DNA of 64,000 nt from assembly GCF_027988105.1 (NCBI RefSeq), contig NZ_JAQJZJ010000003.1, forward strand, positions 62,001-126,000, read 5' to 3'. The translations under genes and the position numbers were made by a program. Below, piece by piece: positions 53,339 through 61,374 of this stretch. Position 1 is the stretch's first letter, and each line of letters starts with the position of its first letter. The stretch comes from Pseudomonas aestuarii (lineage in GTDB: Bacteria; Pseudomonadota; Gammaproteobacteria; Pseudomonadales; Pseudomonadaceae). Under the pieces are notes generated by a model. It made no database searches and was not told where the DNA came from. It saw only the letters and a list, made by a program, of their open reading frames with translations.

Positions 53339-56335
53339 ATGAAAGACAAGCGCGCTCCAGAAAAATGCCTCGCCACGTCGGCGAGCCCTGGGGCGGCTTT
53401 GCGCCAGATGGCGGAAGAAATCATTGGCGGTGATGCGCAGGAATCGCGCAAGGATCTGCCACTCCTGACGCCAGAAGCGATGCAGCAGGCTTTGCACGAG
53501 TTGCATGTGCACCAGATCGAACTGGAGATGCAGAACGAGGAGCTGCGCCAGGCGCAGGCCAAGATCGAAGATGCCAAAGAGCGCTATTTCGATCTCTATG
53601 ACCTGGCCCCGGTTGGCTACCTGACGCTCAGCGTGCAGGGCTCGATACTCCAGGCCAATCTCACGGCGACCCATCTATTGGACGTGGTTCGTGCCGAATT
53701 GATAAAACGGCCGATCACGCGCTTCATCTATCGCGATGACCAAGACATTTTCTATCAGCTGTGTCGACGGCTGATCAGCACAGGTGAGCCCCAGACGTGC
53801 GAACTGCGCATGATCAAGAGTGGCGGGGCGCTGCTGTGGGCCCATCTGGACGCAACCCAGGCTCATGATGAAAGCGGCGCATCGGCATTGCGTATTGTGC
53901 TAAGCGATTTCAGCGCACGCAAACGCGCTGAAGATGCACTGCAGGAGAGCTATCAGGCCCTGCACAGTATTCTCGACGCGACCCTCGACGGCTTTTGGCG
54001 CATTGATGTTCACGGCGATATCCTCGATGTAAATCCGACCTACTGCGAACAGTCGGGTTACAGCCGTGAAGAACTGCTGCAGATGAACGTCCTCGACCTG
54101 GAAGTGGTTGAATGCGCCGCCGCTACAGCGCAACAGACCGTTAGCCTGATCGAAACCGGTCATGGGCAGTTCGAGACTATCCACCGCCGCAAGGACGGAT
54201 CCCTGTGGCAGGTTGAAGTCAGCAGCACTTATCGCGATGCTGCCGGGGGGCAGGTTTTCGTGTTCCTGCGTGATATTTCCAAGCGCAAACAAGCCGAAGA
54301 AAAACTCCAGCTAGCGGCCAACGTGTTCTCTCATTCGCGCGAAGGCATCATGATTACTGCGGCCGATGGCAGCATCATCAACGTCAATGCCGCATTTACC
54401 CACATCACTGGCTATAGTCGCGACGAAGCCATAGGACAGAACCCGCGCATTCTCCGTTCAGGCCGTCACGCCAGTGAGTTTTTCGAGTCCATGTGGCACA
54501 ACCTGAGCCAGAAAGGCCATTGGTGTGGTGAGATCTGGAACCGGCGAAAAAACGGCGAAATTTATGCAGAGATGCAAACCATCAGTTGCGTGCGTGACTC
54601 CAACGGCGAGATCGTCCAGTACGTTGCGCTGTTCTCGGACATCACCGAAATCAAGGCGCATCAGAGCAAGCTCGAACATATCGCGCACTTCGACGCCCTG
54701 ACCTCGCTGCCCAACCGCGTGCTCTTGGCCGATCGCCTGCGGCATGCCATCGCTCAGGCGCAGCGCCGCGGACAGCTGCTGGAAGTCGTCTACCTGGATC
54801 TGGATGGCTTCAAGGCGATCAACGACCAGCACGGACATGAGGCCGGGGACAAACTGCTGATTGCTCTGTCTGCCAAGATGAAACAGGCGCTGCGCGAGTG
54901 CGATACCCTGGCCCGTATTGGTGGCGACGAGTTCGTTGCCGTACTGGTCGACCTGCCGGATGTGGCCACCAGCATGCCGATGCTCAACCGGCTGCTCGCC
55001 GCAGCGGCGCAGGTGGTGCATGTGGGCGACCTTGCGCTGCAAGTGTCGGCCAGCATGGGGGTGACCTTTTGCCCGCAGCAAGATGAGGTCGACGCGGATC
55101 AACTGATGCGCCAGGCCGATCAAGCCATGTACCAGGCCAAACTGGCCGGCAAGAACCGTCTGCACTTCTTCGATGTCGAGCAGGACCGTAGTGTGCGCGG
55201 CCATCACGAAAGCCTGGAACACATTCGCCTGGCACTGGTCGAGCGCGAGTTCATTCTCTACTACCAGCCCAAGGTGAATATGCGCACTGGCGAGGTCATC
55301 GGGGTCGAGGCCCTGATTCGCTGGCGACACCCACATCGAGGGCTTTTGGCTCCGGCGATATTTCTACCGGTGATCGAGGATCATCTGCTGGCGATCGAAA
55401 TCGGGGAGTGGGCGATAAATCGCGCCCTGGCCCAGATGGAAGCATGGCAGAAGATCGGGCTGGACATCGAAGTCAGTGTCAATATCGGTGCTCGTCAGTT
55501 GCAGCAGAAGAACTTCGTTGATCGCCTGCGCGCCATTCTCCAGGCCCACCCGCAGGTTAAACCCTCGCGCTTGCAACTGGAGATACTGGAAACCAGCGCG
55601 CTGGAAGACGTTGCGCATGTGTTCCAGGTAATCGAGGCCTGTCGGGAAATCGGTGTGATGTTCGCACTGGATGATTTTGGTACGGGTTATTCCTCTCTGA
55701 CCTACCTGAAACATCTACCGGTAGCCTTGCTCAAAATCGACCAGAGCTTCGTCCTCGGTATGCTCGATGACCCCGATGACCTGTCCATTCTCAAAGGGGT
55801 GGTTGGCCTGGCCAGCGCATTCCGCCTTGAGATCATTGCCGAAGGCGTCGAAAGCCTGGAACACGGCGCTCTGTTACTGCAACTGGGTTGCGAGCAGGCT
55901 CAGGGGTTTGGAATCGCCGCGCCAATGGCTGCAGAAGAGCTGCCCCACTGGGTTGCGACCTGGTGGGGCAACTCGGATTGGCGCACTTTGCCATCGGCGA
56001 GCAAAGAAGACCTGGCGCGCCTGATGGCCAGCGTCGAACTGCGCGCCTGGATCAAGGCCATAGACAACTACCTCAAGGGTGAGCGTGCAACCCCACCCAG
56101 CCTTGATTGGCAACAAAGCTACTTGAGTCAATGGTTGAGGGGTATTGGCCTGGATCGGCGCACCTCTCATCCTTCCTTTGCTGCGCTCGACAAGCTGCAT
56201 ACTCAGATTAATGTGCTGGCGAGTGAAGTCTGTGACCTGCATGCCAAGGGTCATAAAGCGAAGAAACAGGCAAGGCTCGACGAACTTCATGACTTGCAGG
56301 ACAACATGCTTGAACAGTTGAAAACGCTGGCCTAG
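53339..56335 (+). CDS. PAS-GGDEF-EAL protein, cyclic-di-GMP turnover
   Basis: A 998-residue signalling protein. An N-terminal coiled coil (HELHVHQIELEMQNEELRQA) is followed by three PAS domains (about 80-435). The GGDEF domain has an intact RIGGDEF (about 527), so cyclase activity is possible. The EAL domain keeps EALIRWRHP (about 656), DDFGTGYSS and IAEGVES, so phosphodiesterase activity is possible too. The last ~90 residues form helices resembling the zinc-binding CZB domain, but the cysteine ligand appears as Ser. Start at 53339 with AAGGG. It lies 61 bases after the CheB/CheR gene, probably co-expressed. Confidence 0.9.
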   Translation: MKDKRAPEKCLATSASPGAALRQMAEEIIGGDAQESRKDLPLLTPEAMQQALHELHVHQIELEMQNEELRQAQAKIEDAKERYFDLYDLAPVGYLTLSVQGSILQANLTATHLLDVVRAELIKRPITRFIYRDDQDIFYQLCRRLISTGEPQTCELRMIKSGGALLWAHLDATQAHDESGASALRIVLSDFSARKRAEDALQESYQALHSILDATLDGFWRIDVHGDILDVNPTYCEQSGYSREELLQMNVLDLEVVECAAATAQQTVSLIETGHGQFETIHRRKDGSLWQVEVSSTYRDAAGGQVFVFLRDISKRKQAEEKLQLAANVFSHSREGIMITAADGSIINVNAAFTHITGYSRDEAIGQNPRILRSGRHASEFFESMWHNLSQKGHWCGEIWNRRKNGEIYAEMQTISCVRDSNGEIVQYVALFSDITEIKAHQSKLEHIAHFDALTSLPNRVLLADRLRHAIAQAQRRGQLLEVVYLDLDGFKAINDQHGHEAGDKLLIALSAKMKQALRECDTLARIGGDEFVAVLVDLPDVATSMPMLNRLLAAAAQVVHVGDLALQVSASMGVTFCPQQDEVDADQLMRQADQAMYQAKLAGKNRLHFFDVEQDRSVRGHHESLEHIRLALVEREFILYYQPKVNMRTGEVIGVEALIRWRHPHRGLLAPAIFLPVIEDHLLAIEIGEWAINRALAQMEAWQKIGLDIEVSVNIGARQLQQKNFVDRLRAILQAHPQVKPSRLQLEILETSALEDVAHVFQVIEACREIGVMFALDDFGTGYSSLTYLKHLPVALLKIDQSFVLGMLDDPDDLSILKGVVGLASAFRLEIIAEGVESLEHGALLLQLGCEQAQGFGIAAPMAAEELPHWVATWWGNSDWRTLPSASKEDLARLMASVELRAWIKAIDNYLKGERATPPSLDWQQSYLSQWLRGIGLDRRTSHPSFAALDKLHTQINVLASEVCDLHAKGHKAKKQARLDELHDLQDNMLEQLKTLA

Positions 56336-56579
56336 GAAGTGGTCCAAGCGTCTGGATCAGGCAGTTTGTGGCTGCGTAGCCCGGGTCGCACAGGCCGTCA
56401 CCCGCAGGCTGAGCAGGATGGTGTGGCGCCAACCTGCACCAGTTGTACTATTGACGGTCCAGCGCCGTTCACTGAGCCGGGGTTTCGCGTGCGCGACACG
56501 GGTCGACCGCCCCTCTAACATTGTATGGTCAGTGCAGCCTGATAGACTGTATGGGTATTTGCCAAACTTTAGGAGTCTC

Positions 56580-57419
56580 ATGATCAAGAAATGCTTGTTC
56601 CCAGCAGCCGGTTACGGCACACGCTTTCTACCTGCAACCAAGGCCATGCCCAAGGAGATGTTGCCGATAGTGAACAAGCCACTGATCCAGTATGGCGTCG
56701 AAGAGGCGCTTGAAGCTGGGCTGACGGAGATTGCCATGGTCACCGGCCGTGGCAAGCGCTCGCTGGAAGACCACTTCGACATCAGCTACGAGCTGGAACA
56801 GCAGATCCGCGACACCGACAAGGAAAAATACCTGGTAGGCATTCGCCGCCTGATCGATGAGTGCAGCTTTTCGTACACCCGTCAGGTCGAAATGAAAGGC
56901 CTCGGTCACGCGATTCTCTGTGCTCGTCCGCTGATTGGCGACGAGGCCTTTGCCGTGGTACTCGCCGATGACCTGTGCCTGAACCTGGAAGGCGACGGTG
57001 TACTGACCCAGATGATCAAGCTGTACAACCAGTTCCGCTGCTCGATCGTCGCCATTCAGGAAGTGCCGCCGGAGGAGACCCACAAGTATGGGGTGATTGC
57101 CGGCGAGATGATTCGCGACGACATCTACCGGGTCAACAGCATGGTCGAGAAGCCCAAGCCGGAAGATGCACCGTCCAACCTGGCGATCATCGGTCGTTAC
57201 ATCCTCACTCCGGATATTTTCGACATCATCAAAAATACCCCCCCGGGAAAAGGTGGTGAAATCCAGATCACCGATGCGCTGATGAAGCAGGCCCAGGACG
57301 GCTGCGTACTGGCCTACAAGTTCAAGGGCCAACGCTTCGACTGCGGTGGCGCAGAGGGCTATATCGAGGCCACCAACTTCTGCTTCGAGAACCTCTACAA
57401 GCCGGGCAAGGCTTTTTGA
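56580..57419 (+). CDS. galU: UTP--glucose-1-phosphate uridylyltransferase
   Basis: A 279-residue enzyme forming UDP-glucose for LPS core, exopolysaccharide and osmoprotectant synthesis. The nucleotidyl-transferase motif FPAAGYGTRFLPATKAMPKE is at residues 7-26. Downstream VVLADDLCLN and VEKPKPEDAPSNLAIIGRYI are conserved. Start at 56580 with an AGGAG site; the upstream open frame is non-coding. A TTCG-loop terminator follows. Confidence 0.97.
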   Translation: MIKKCLFPAAGYGTRFLPATKAMPKEMLPIVNKPLIQYGVEEALEAGLTEIAMVTGRGKRSLEDHFDISYELEQQIRDTDKEKYLVGIRRLIDECSFSYTRQVEMKGLGHAILCARPLIGDEAFAVVLADDLCLNLEGDGVLTQMIKLYNQFRCSIVAIQEVPPEETHKYGVIAGEMIRDDIYRVNSMVEKPKPEDAPSNLAIIGRYILTPDIFDIIKNTPPGKGGEIQITDALMKQAQDGCVLAYKFKGQRFDCGGAEGYIEATNFCFENLYKPGKAF

Positions 57420-57436
57420 ACCGTATTTAGCTTGCG

Positions 57437-57466
57437 CAGAAAGCCACCTTCGGGTGGCTTTCTGCT
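57437..57466 (+). terminator. Terminator of galU
   Basis: Stem CAGAAAGCCACC/GGTGGCTTTCTG around the stable TTCG tetraloop at 57437-57464. It can also serve the convergent VOC gene. Confidence 0.85.
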
Positions 57467-57504
57467 TCAGGTTGACGAAAAAGCCAAACCTCGAAACCAA
57501 GGTT

Positions 57505-57927
57505 TCACGGAATTGGCATGGCCTCGGAGCCGGGGCCCAGTGGTTGACCGTAACTGAACTCGACATAGTTGCCCGCGGGATCGCGTAGTCCGCAGTAATA
57601 ACCGACAGGGTAGGGCTCATCGCGTGGCGCCCAGATCAGGCAGCCCGATTCTTGCGCTTTGGCAGCGATCCGGTCGACTTGCTCGCGGCTCTCCAGAGCA
57701 AAACCGAAATGGCTGTAATCGTCCGCGGCCAGGTGCCGTTCCTGCCCCCCCGGCATGATCACGAATATGAACGTATGTTCTTTGCCGGGCTCGGCCATCC
57801 AGACGATGCGCGAACCTTTACCTGCCCGCTGGTGGATCACAGCCATGCCGCAGAACTCCGAATAGAACGCCACACAGGCATCCAGATCCGGCACATGCAA
57901 GGCCAAATGGGTGAGGGTAGGGCGCAT
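57505..57927 (-). CDS. VOC (glyoxalase/dioxygenase fold) family protein
   Basis: A 140-residue vicinal-oxygen-chelate protein with two beta-alpha-beta-beta-beta modules. Metal-ligand candidates are His8 in [12 protein letters not shown], His in [11 protein letters not shown] and Glu in NYVEFSYG. The sequence is close to lactoylglutathione-lyase-like proteins, but the substrate cannot be deduced. Start at 57927 with an AGAGGAG site. It lies between galU and gor and is divergent to gor. Confidence 0.88.
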   Translation of the reverse strand: MRPTLTHLALHVPDLDACVAFYSEFCGMAVIHQRAGKGSRIVWMAEPGKEHTFIFVIMPGGQERHLAADDYSHFGFALESREQVDRIAAKAQESGCLIWAPRDEPYPVGYYCGLRDPAGNYVEFSYGQPLGPGSEAMPIP

Positions 57928-58020
57928 GGCGTTTCTCCTCTTGGTGACACAGCAAGTTTAGGCCTGGGGCAGGATTCAGTGCGATTAGGTTATGCTGGCG
58001 GCCTGCTAAGGAGGCTGACC

Positions 58021-59382
58021 ATGACCTATGATTTCGACCTGTTTGTAATCGGCGCCGGTTCCGGTGGTGTACGTGCTGCGCGGTTTGCCGCCGGTTATGG
58101 TGCCCGCGTGGCCGTTGCTGAGAGCCGTTATCTGGGCGGCACTTGCGTCAATGTCGGCTGTGTGCCGAAAAAGCTGCTGGTGTATGGCGCGCACTTTGCC
58201 GAGGATTTCGAGCAGGCCCAGGCTTTTGGTTGGTCGTTATCCGGTGAAGCGACATTCGATTGGCCAACCCTGATCGCCAACAAGAACCGAGAGATCGAAC
58301 GTCTCAATGGCATCTACCGCAAGCTGCTGGTCAACAGTGGCGTAACCCTGCTCGAGGGGCATGCGCGACTGCTTGATGGGCATAGCGTGGAATTGGGCGG
58401 CCAGCGGTACACTGCCAAGCACATCCTCATCGCCACCGGTGGCTGGCCGCATATCCCGAAAATCCCGGGGCATGAACATGCCATCGGCTCGAATGAAGCG
58501 TTCTTTCTCGAACAATTGCCCAAGTGCGTGCTGGTGATTGGCGGTGGCTATATCGCCGTGGAATTCGCCTCGATCTTTCACGGCCTTGGTGCCCAAACCT
58601 CGCTGCTCTATCGCGGCGAATTGTTCCTGCGCGGCTTCGACGGCGCCGTGCGCAAGCACCTGCAAGAAGAGCTGAGCAAGCGCGGCCTGGATCTGCAGTT
58701 CAACAGCGATATCGAACGCATCGACAAACAGCCCGACGGCAGTCTGCAGGCAACATTGAAGGACGGTCGGGTACTCGTAACCGATTGCGTGTTCTACGCC
58801 ACCGGCCGGCGGCCGATGCTGGACAATCTGGGTCTGGAAAACACCGAAGTAGAGCTCGACGAGCGAGGCTATATCAAGGTCGACGAACAATTCCAGACCA
58901 CTGCGCCTTCGATTCTGGCGTTGGGCGATGTGATCGGCCGGGTACAACTGACCCCCGTGGCGCTGGCCGAAGGCATGGCGGTGGCGCGGCGACTGTTCAA
59001 ACCAGAGGAGTATCGCCTGGTCGACTACCGGACGATTCCTACAGCCGTTTTCAGCCTGCCGAATATCGGCACCGTTGGCCTTAGCGAAGAGCAGGCGAAG
59101 GAGGAGGGCTACCGGGTGGAAGTCTACGAAAGTCGTTTCCGGCCGATGAAGCTAACCCTCACCGAATGCCAGGAACGCACCCTGATGAAGCTGGTGGTGG
59201 ATGCCGACAGTGACCGCGTATTGGGTTGCCACATGGTTGGCCCGGAAGCCGGTGAAATCGTCCAGGGCCTTGCCGTGGCACTGAAAGCTGGGGCGACCAA
59301 ACAGATTTTCGACGAGACCATTGGCGTGCATCCGACGGCTGCCGAAGAGTTCGTTACCATGCGCACCCCAGTGAGCAGCTGA
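58021..59382 (+). CDS. gor: Glutathione-disulfide reductase
   Basis: A 453-residue FAD/NADPH flavoenzyme that recycles oxidised glutathione. The FAD motif [19 protein letters not shown] is at residues 10-28. The redox-active disulfide lies in [19 protein letters not shown]-binding [19 protein letters not shown] and the C-terminal [14 protein letters not shown] with the catalytic His-Glu pair are intact. Start at 58021 with a strong AAGGAGG site. Confidence 0.97.
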   Translation: MTYDFDLFVIGAGSGGVRAARFAAGYGARVAVAESRYLGGTCVNVGCVPKKLLVYGAHFAEDFEQAQAFGWSLSGEATFDWPTLIANKNREIERLNGIYRKLLVNSGVTLLEGHARLLDGHSVELGGQRYTAKHILIATGGWPHIPKIPGHEHAIGSNEAFFLEQLPKCVLVIGGGYIAVEFASIFHGLGAQTSLLYRGELFLRGFDGAVRKHLQEELSKRGLDLQFNSDIERIDKQPDGSLQATLKDGRVLVTDCVFYATGRRPMLDNLGLENTEVELDERGYIKVDEQFQTTAPSILALGDVIGRVQLTPVALAEGMAVARRLFKPEEYRLVDYRTIPTAVFSLPNIGTVGLSEEQAKEEGYRVEVYESRFRPMKLTLTECQERTLMKLVVDADSDRVLGCHMVGPEAGEIVQGLAVALKAGATKQIFDETIGVHPTAAEEFVTMRTPVSS

Positions 59383-59389
59383 AATCACC

Positions 59390-60013
59390 ATGCCACAACT
59401 TTTCTATCTGGCTGACCTATTCGGCGTAGCCGTATTCGCCATCACCGGCGCCTTGATGGCTGGGCGCAAATCCATGGATCTGTTTGGCGTGCTGGTGATT
59501 GCCGTCATCACCGCGCTGGGCGGCGGAACCTTGCGCGATCTGATTCTCGACAATCATCCGGTCAGCTGGATCCGTGACGACACTTATATCGTCATCGCGT
59601 CCCTGGCGGCGGTGGGCACCGTGATCTGGGTACGCCTGACCCAGCCGATCCATGAGAAAGGGCTGCTGATCGCCGATGCCTTTGGCTTGGCTGTGTTCAC
59701 CGTGATCGGCACAGAAGTGGCCTTGCAGCACAACGTGCCACTGAGTACCGCCGTGATCATGGGGGTCATGACCGGTGTCGCTGGCGGCGTGATGCGCGAT
59801 GTGATCTGCAATGAAATCCCGCTTATATTCAGGAAAGAAATCTACGCCACCGCCTGTATTGCCGGGGCCTTGGTGTTTATCGGCCTGCGTGCACTGGACA
59901 CTCCGCACTGGGTCGATACCAGCATCGCCATGTTGACCGTGTTGCTTATCCGCCTGGCCGCCATTCGCTGGCGTTTCTCCTTGCCACGCTTTCATTTGCT
60001 GGATCGGGACTGA
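59390..60013 (+). CDS. TRIC-type (YadS/UPF0126) membrane protein
   Basis: A 207-residue inner-membrane protein with seven helices built from two three-helix repeats. Each repeat contains the glycine-rich kink motif: VITALGGGTLRDLILD and VMTGVAGGVMRDVICNE. This is the trimeric intracellular cation channel fold; bacterial members conduct potassium in vitro, and their physiological role is unsettled. It starts seven bases after gor, so both are probably on one transcript. Next to it is a decayed VOC gene. Confidence 0.9.
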   Translation: MPQLFYLADLFGVAVFAITGALMAGRKSMDLFGVLVIAVITALGGGTLRDLILDNHPVSWIRDDTYIVIASLAAVGTVIWVRLTQPIHEKGLLIADAFGLAVFTVIGTEVALQHNVPLSTAVIMGVMTGVAGGVMRDVICNEIPLIFRKEIYATACIAGALVFIGLRALDTPHWVDTSIAMLTVLLIRLAAIRWRFSLPRFHLLDRD

Positions 60014-60015
60014 GC

Positions 60016-60359
60016 ATGCTCCAACGCCCGGATCACCTGATGCTGGCCGTTGACGACATTGCCCGCACGGTCGATATCTACCAGCGCGTGCTGGGCATGC
60101 GGCATGAGGTCTTTGGCCAAAACCGAAGTGTGCCGGTATTTGGACAGCAGTAATTCAACCTGCATCAGCATGGCAACGAGTTCTAAGCGCAAGCCAAATC
60201 ACGCGTTGGTCGATCGATGTGGTAATCGAGCACCAGACGCCGTACGGCCTGACTGTCGAGCAAGGACCAGTGGTGCGCACCGGTGCAACAGCTCCAATCG
60301 AGTCGGTGTACCTGCATGATCCAGCTGGCAACCTGATCGCAGTGAGCCATTATCTCTGA
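60016..60359 (+). pseudogene. Decayed VOC-family (glyoxalase-like) gene
   Basis: Begins with a good VOC N-terminus (MLQRPDHLMLAVDDIARTVD then YQRVLGMRHEVFG). The frame is broken by TAA at 60151-60153 (just after VFGQQ) and again after HQHGNEF. A frame change with loss of a central piece then leads to a recognisable C-terminus (VEQGPVVRTGATAPIESVYL then HDPAGNLIAVSHYL) ending at TGA 60357-60359. Two stops plus a frameshift and deletion show real decay, not a single sequencing error. It lies directly at the edge of the foreign AT-rich DNA. Confidence 0.88.
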
Positions 60360-60729
60360 GTAGCATCAAGCCAAGACAAGGAAAGAGTGGGCGGAACAGT
60401 ACCGCGAAGTAATGATATAAATTTTTCTGGCAATATAAATTATATATAAAACAGCAGGTTGGCGGACATATCTAGATTTTAAAGAAAGACTTTTTATAGT
60501 GCATGAGACAAAAGTTGCAAGCTGAGCAAGGAGGCGAAGGAACTAATTATGTAAATACAGGCGGTGTATTGGGATTGGCGGGGTGGTATATGCTGTCAAT
60601 CTAATTGTGAGACTTTGCATAAAAAATAATCGGTGCTACGCTCATTTGCCATGGACTAATTGGAATGCCCCAGCCATAAGGAATTGAGATAAGGATCAGC
60701 ATATCCACTACCTATAATGGGGGGTGGTT
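60360..60729. other. Putative transposon left end region with GGCGG repeats
   Basis: About 370 AT-rich bases without a gene. GGCGG occurs four times in this otherwise AT-rich stretch, at 60390, 60461, 60560 and 60577, each followed by A/T-rich or T/A-containing sequence (GGCGGAACAGT, GGCGGACATAT, GGCGGTGTATT, GGCGGGGTGGT). They may be transposase binding sites. A promoter for the tns genes must also be here. Confidence 0.4.
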
Positions 60730-61374
60730 ATGTCTGCGAAGAGTAGAACCGCATATTTCACAAAGCGCGGCTATCATTTTGGAAATTTATGGTCGGTTTA
60801 CAGTCTAAAGACTAACCAAGTCATTCAACTGGGTAGCGACAGACAGTTGGCCCACTGGCTTTTGTATTTAGAGTTTTCTCCGTCCGTTGTAAATTTTCGA
60901 TTTGATACAAGCAGTAAGACTCTCGCCAGTAATATGCTATCCAAACTAGACTATCACTTTGAGGTTATGCCTGTGGAAGGCATGCCTGAGCTCCACTATT
61001 TACGCACAGTAGGACACTCGATTAACTATATTGAGAAAGTGCAATCCGCTGCATTGATTAAGTATAAGTATATTGAGTTTAATGACGAAGATTGGCTTCC
61101 GCAAAAAGAAAAAATTCTTCCACTTTTAAAAGTATCGAACTTCTTGAACGGTGGGCGACATGTATATATTTCGCCTCAACTAAATGAGGATGCGGTCGGG
61201 TACGTTGTGAAAGCGCGAAAAGGTGCGCTGGGTGGGTACCTATCAAGCTTATGCGCTTTTGATTCAAATCTTTGTTTGCTCGTTTTCTGCAGAATGTATT
61301 CAGAGCGAAAAATAAACGTGGACTTTGAGTCCAATTTCTTTTCGCGCAATACATTGTGGTGGATAAATGAATAA
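60730..61374 (+). CDS. TnsA-like protein of the Tn7-like element
   Basis: A 214-residue protein placed where Tn7-type elements encode TnsA, the endonuclease that cuts the 5' ends. Residues 24-60 (YSLKTNQVIQLGSDRQLAHW then LLYLEFSPSVVNFRFDT) resemble the TnsA N-terminal region, and LDYHFEVMPVEG could supply an acidic residue. However the usual helix Glu appears as Asp and no clear Glu-x-Lys motif follows, so catalysis is uncertain. ATG at 60730 has a G-rich ribosome site; GTG at 60724 is an alternative. It overlaps the transposase gene by eight bases. Confidence 0.6.
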   Translation: MSAKSRTAYFTKRGYHFGNLWSVYSLKTNQVIQLGSDRQLAHWLLYLEFSPSVVNFRFDTSSKTLASNMLSKLDYHFEVMPVEGMPELHYLRTVGHSINYIEKVQSAALIKYKYIEFNDEDWLPQKEKILPLLKVSNFLNGGRHVYISPQLNEDAVGYVVKARKGALGGYLSSLCAFDSNLCLLVFCRMYSERKINVDFESNFFSRNTLWWINE

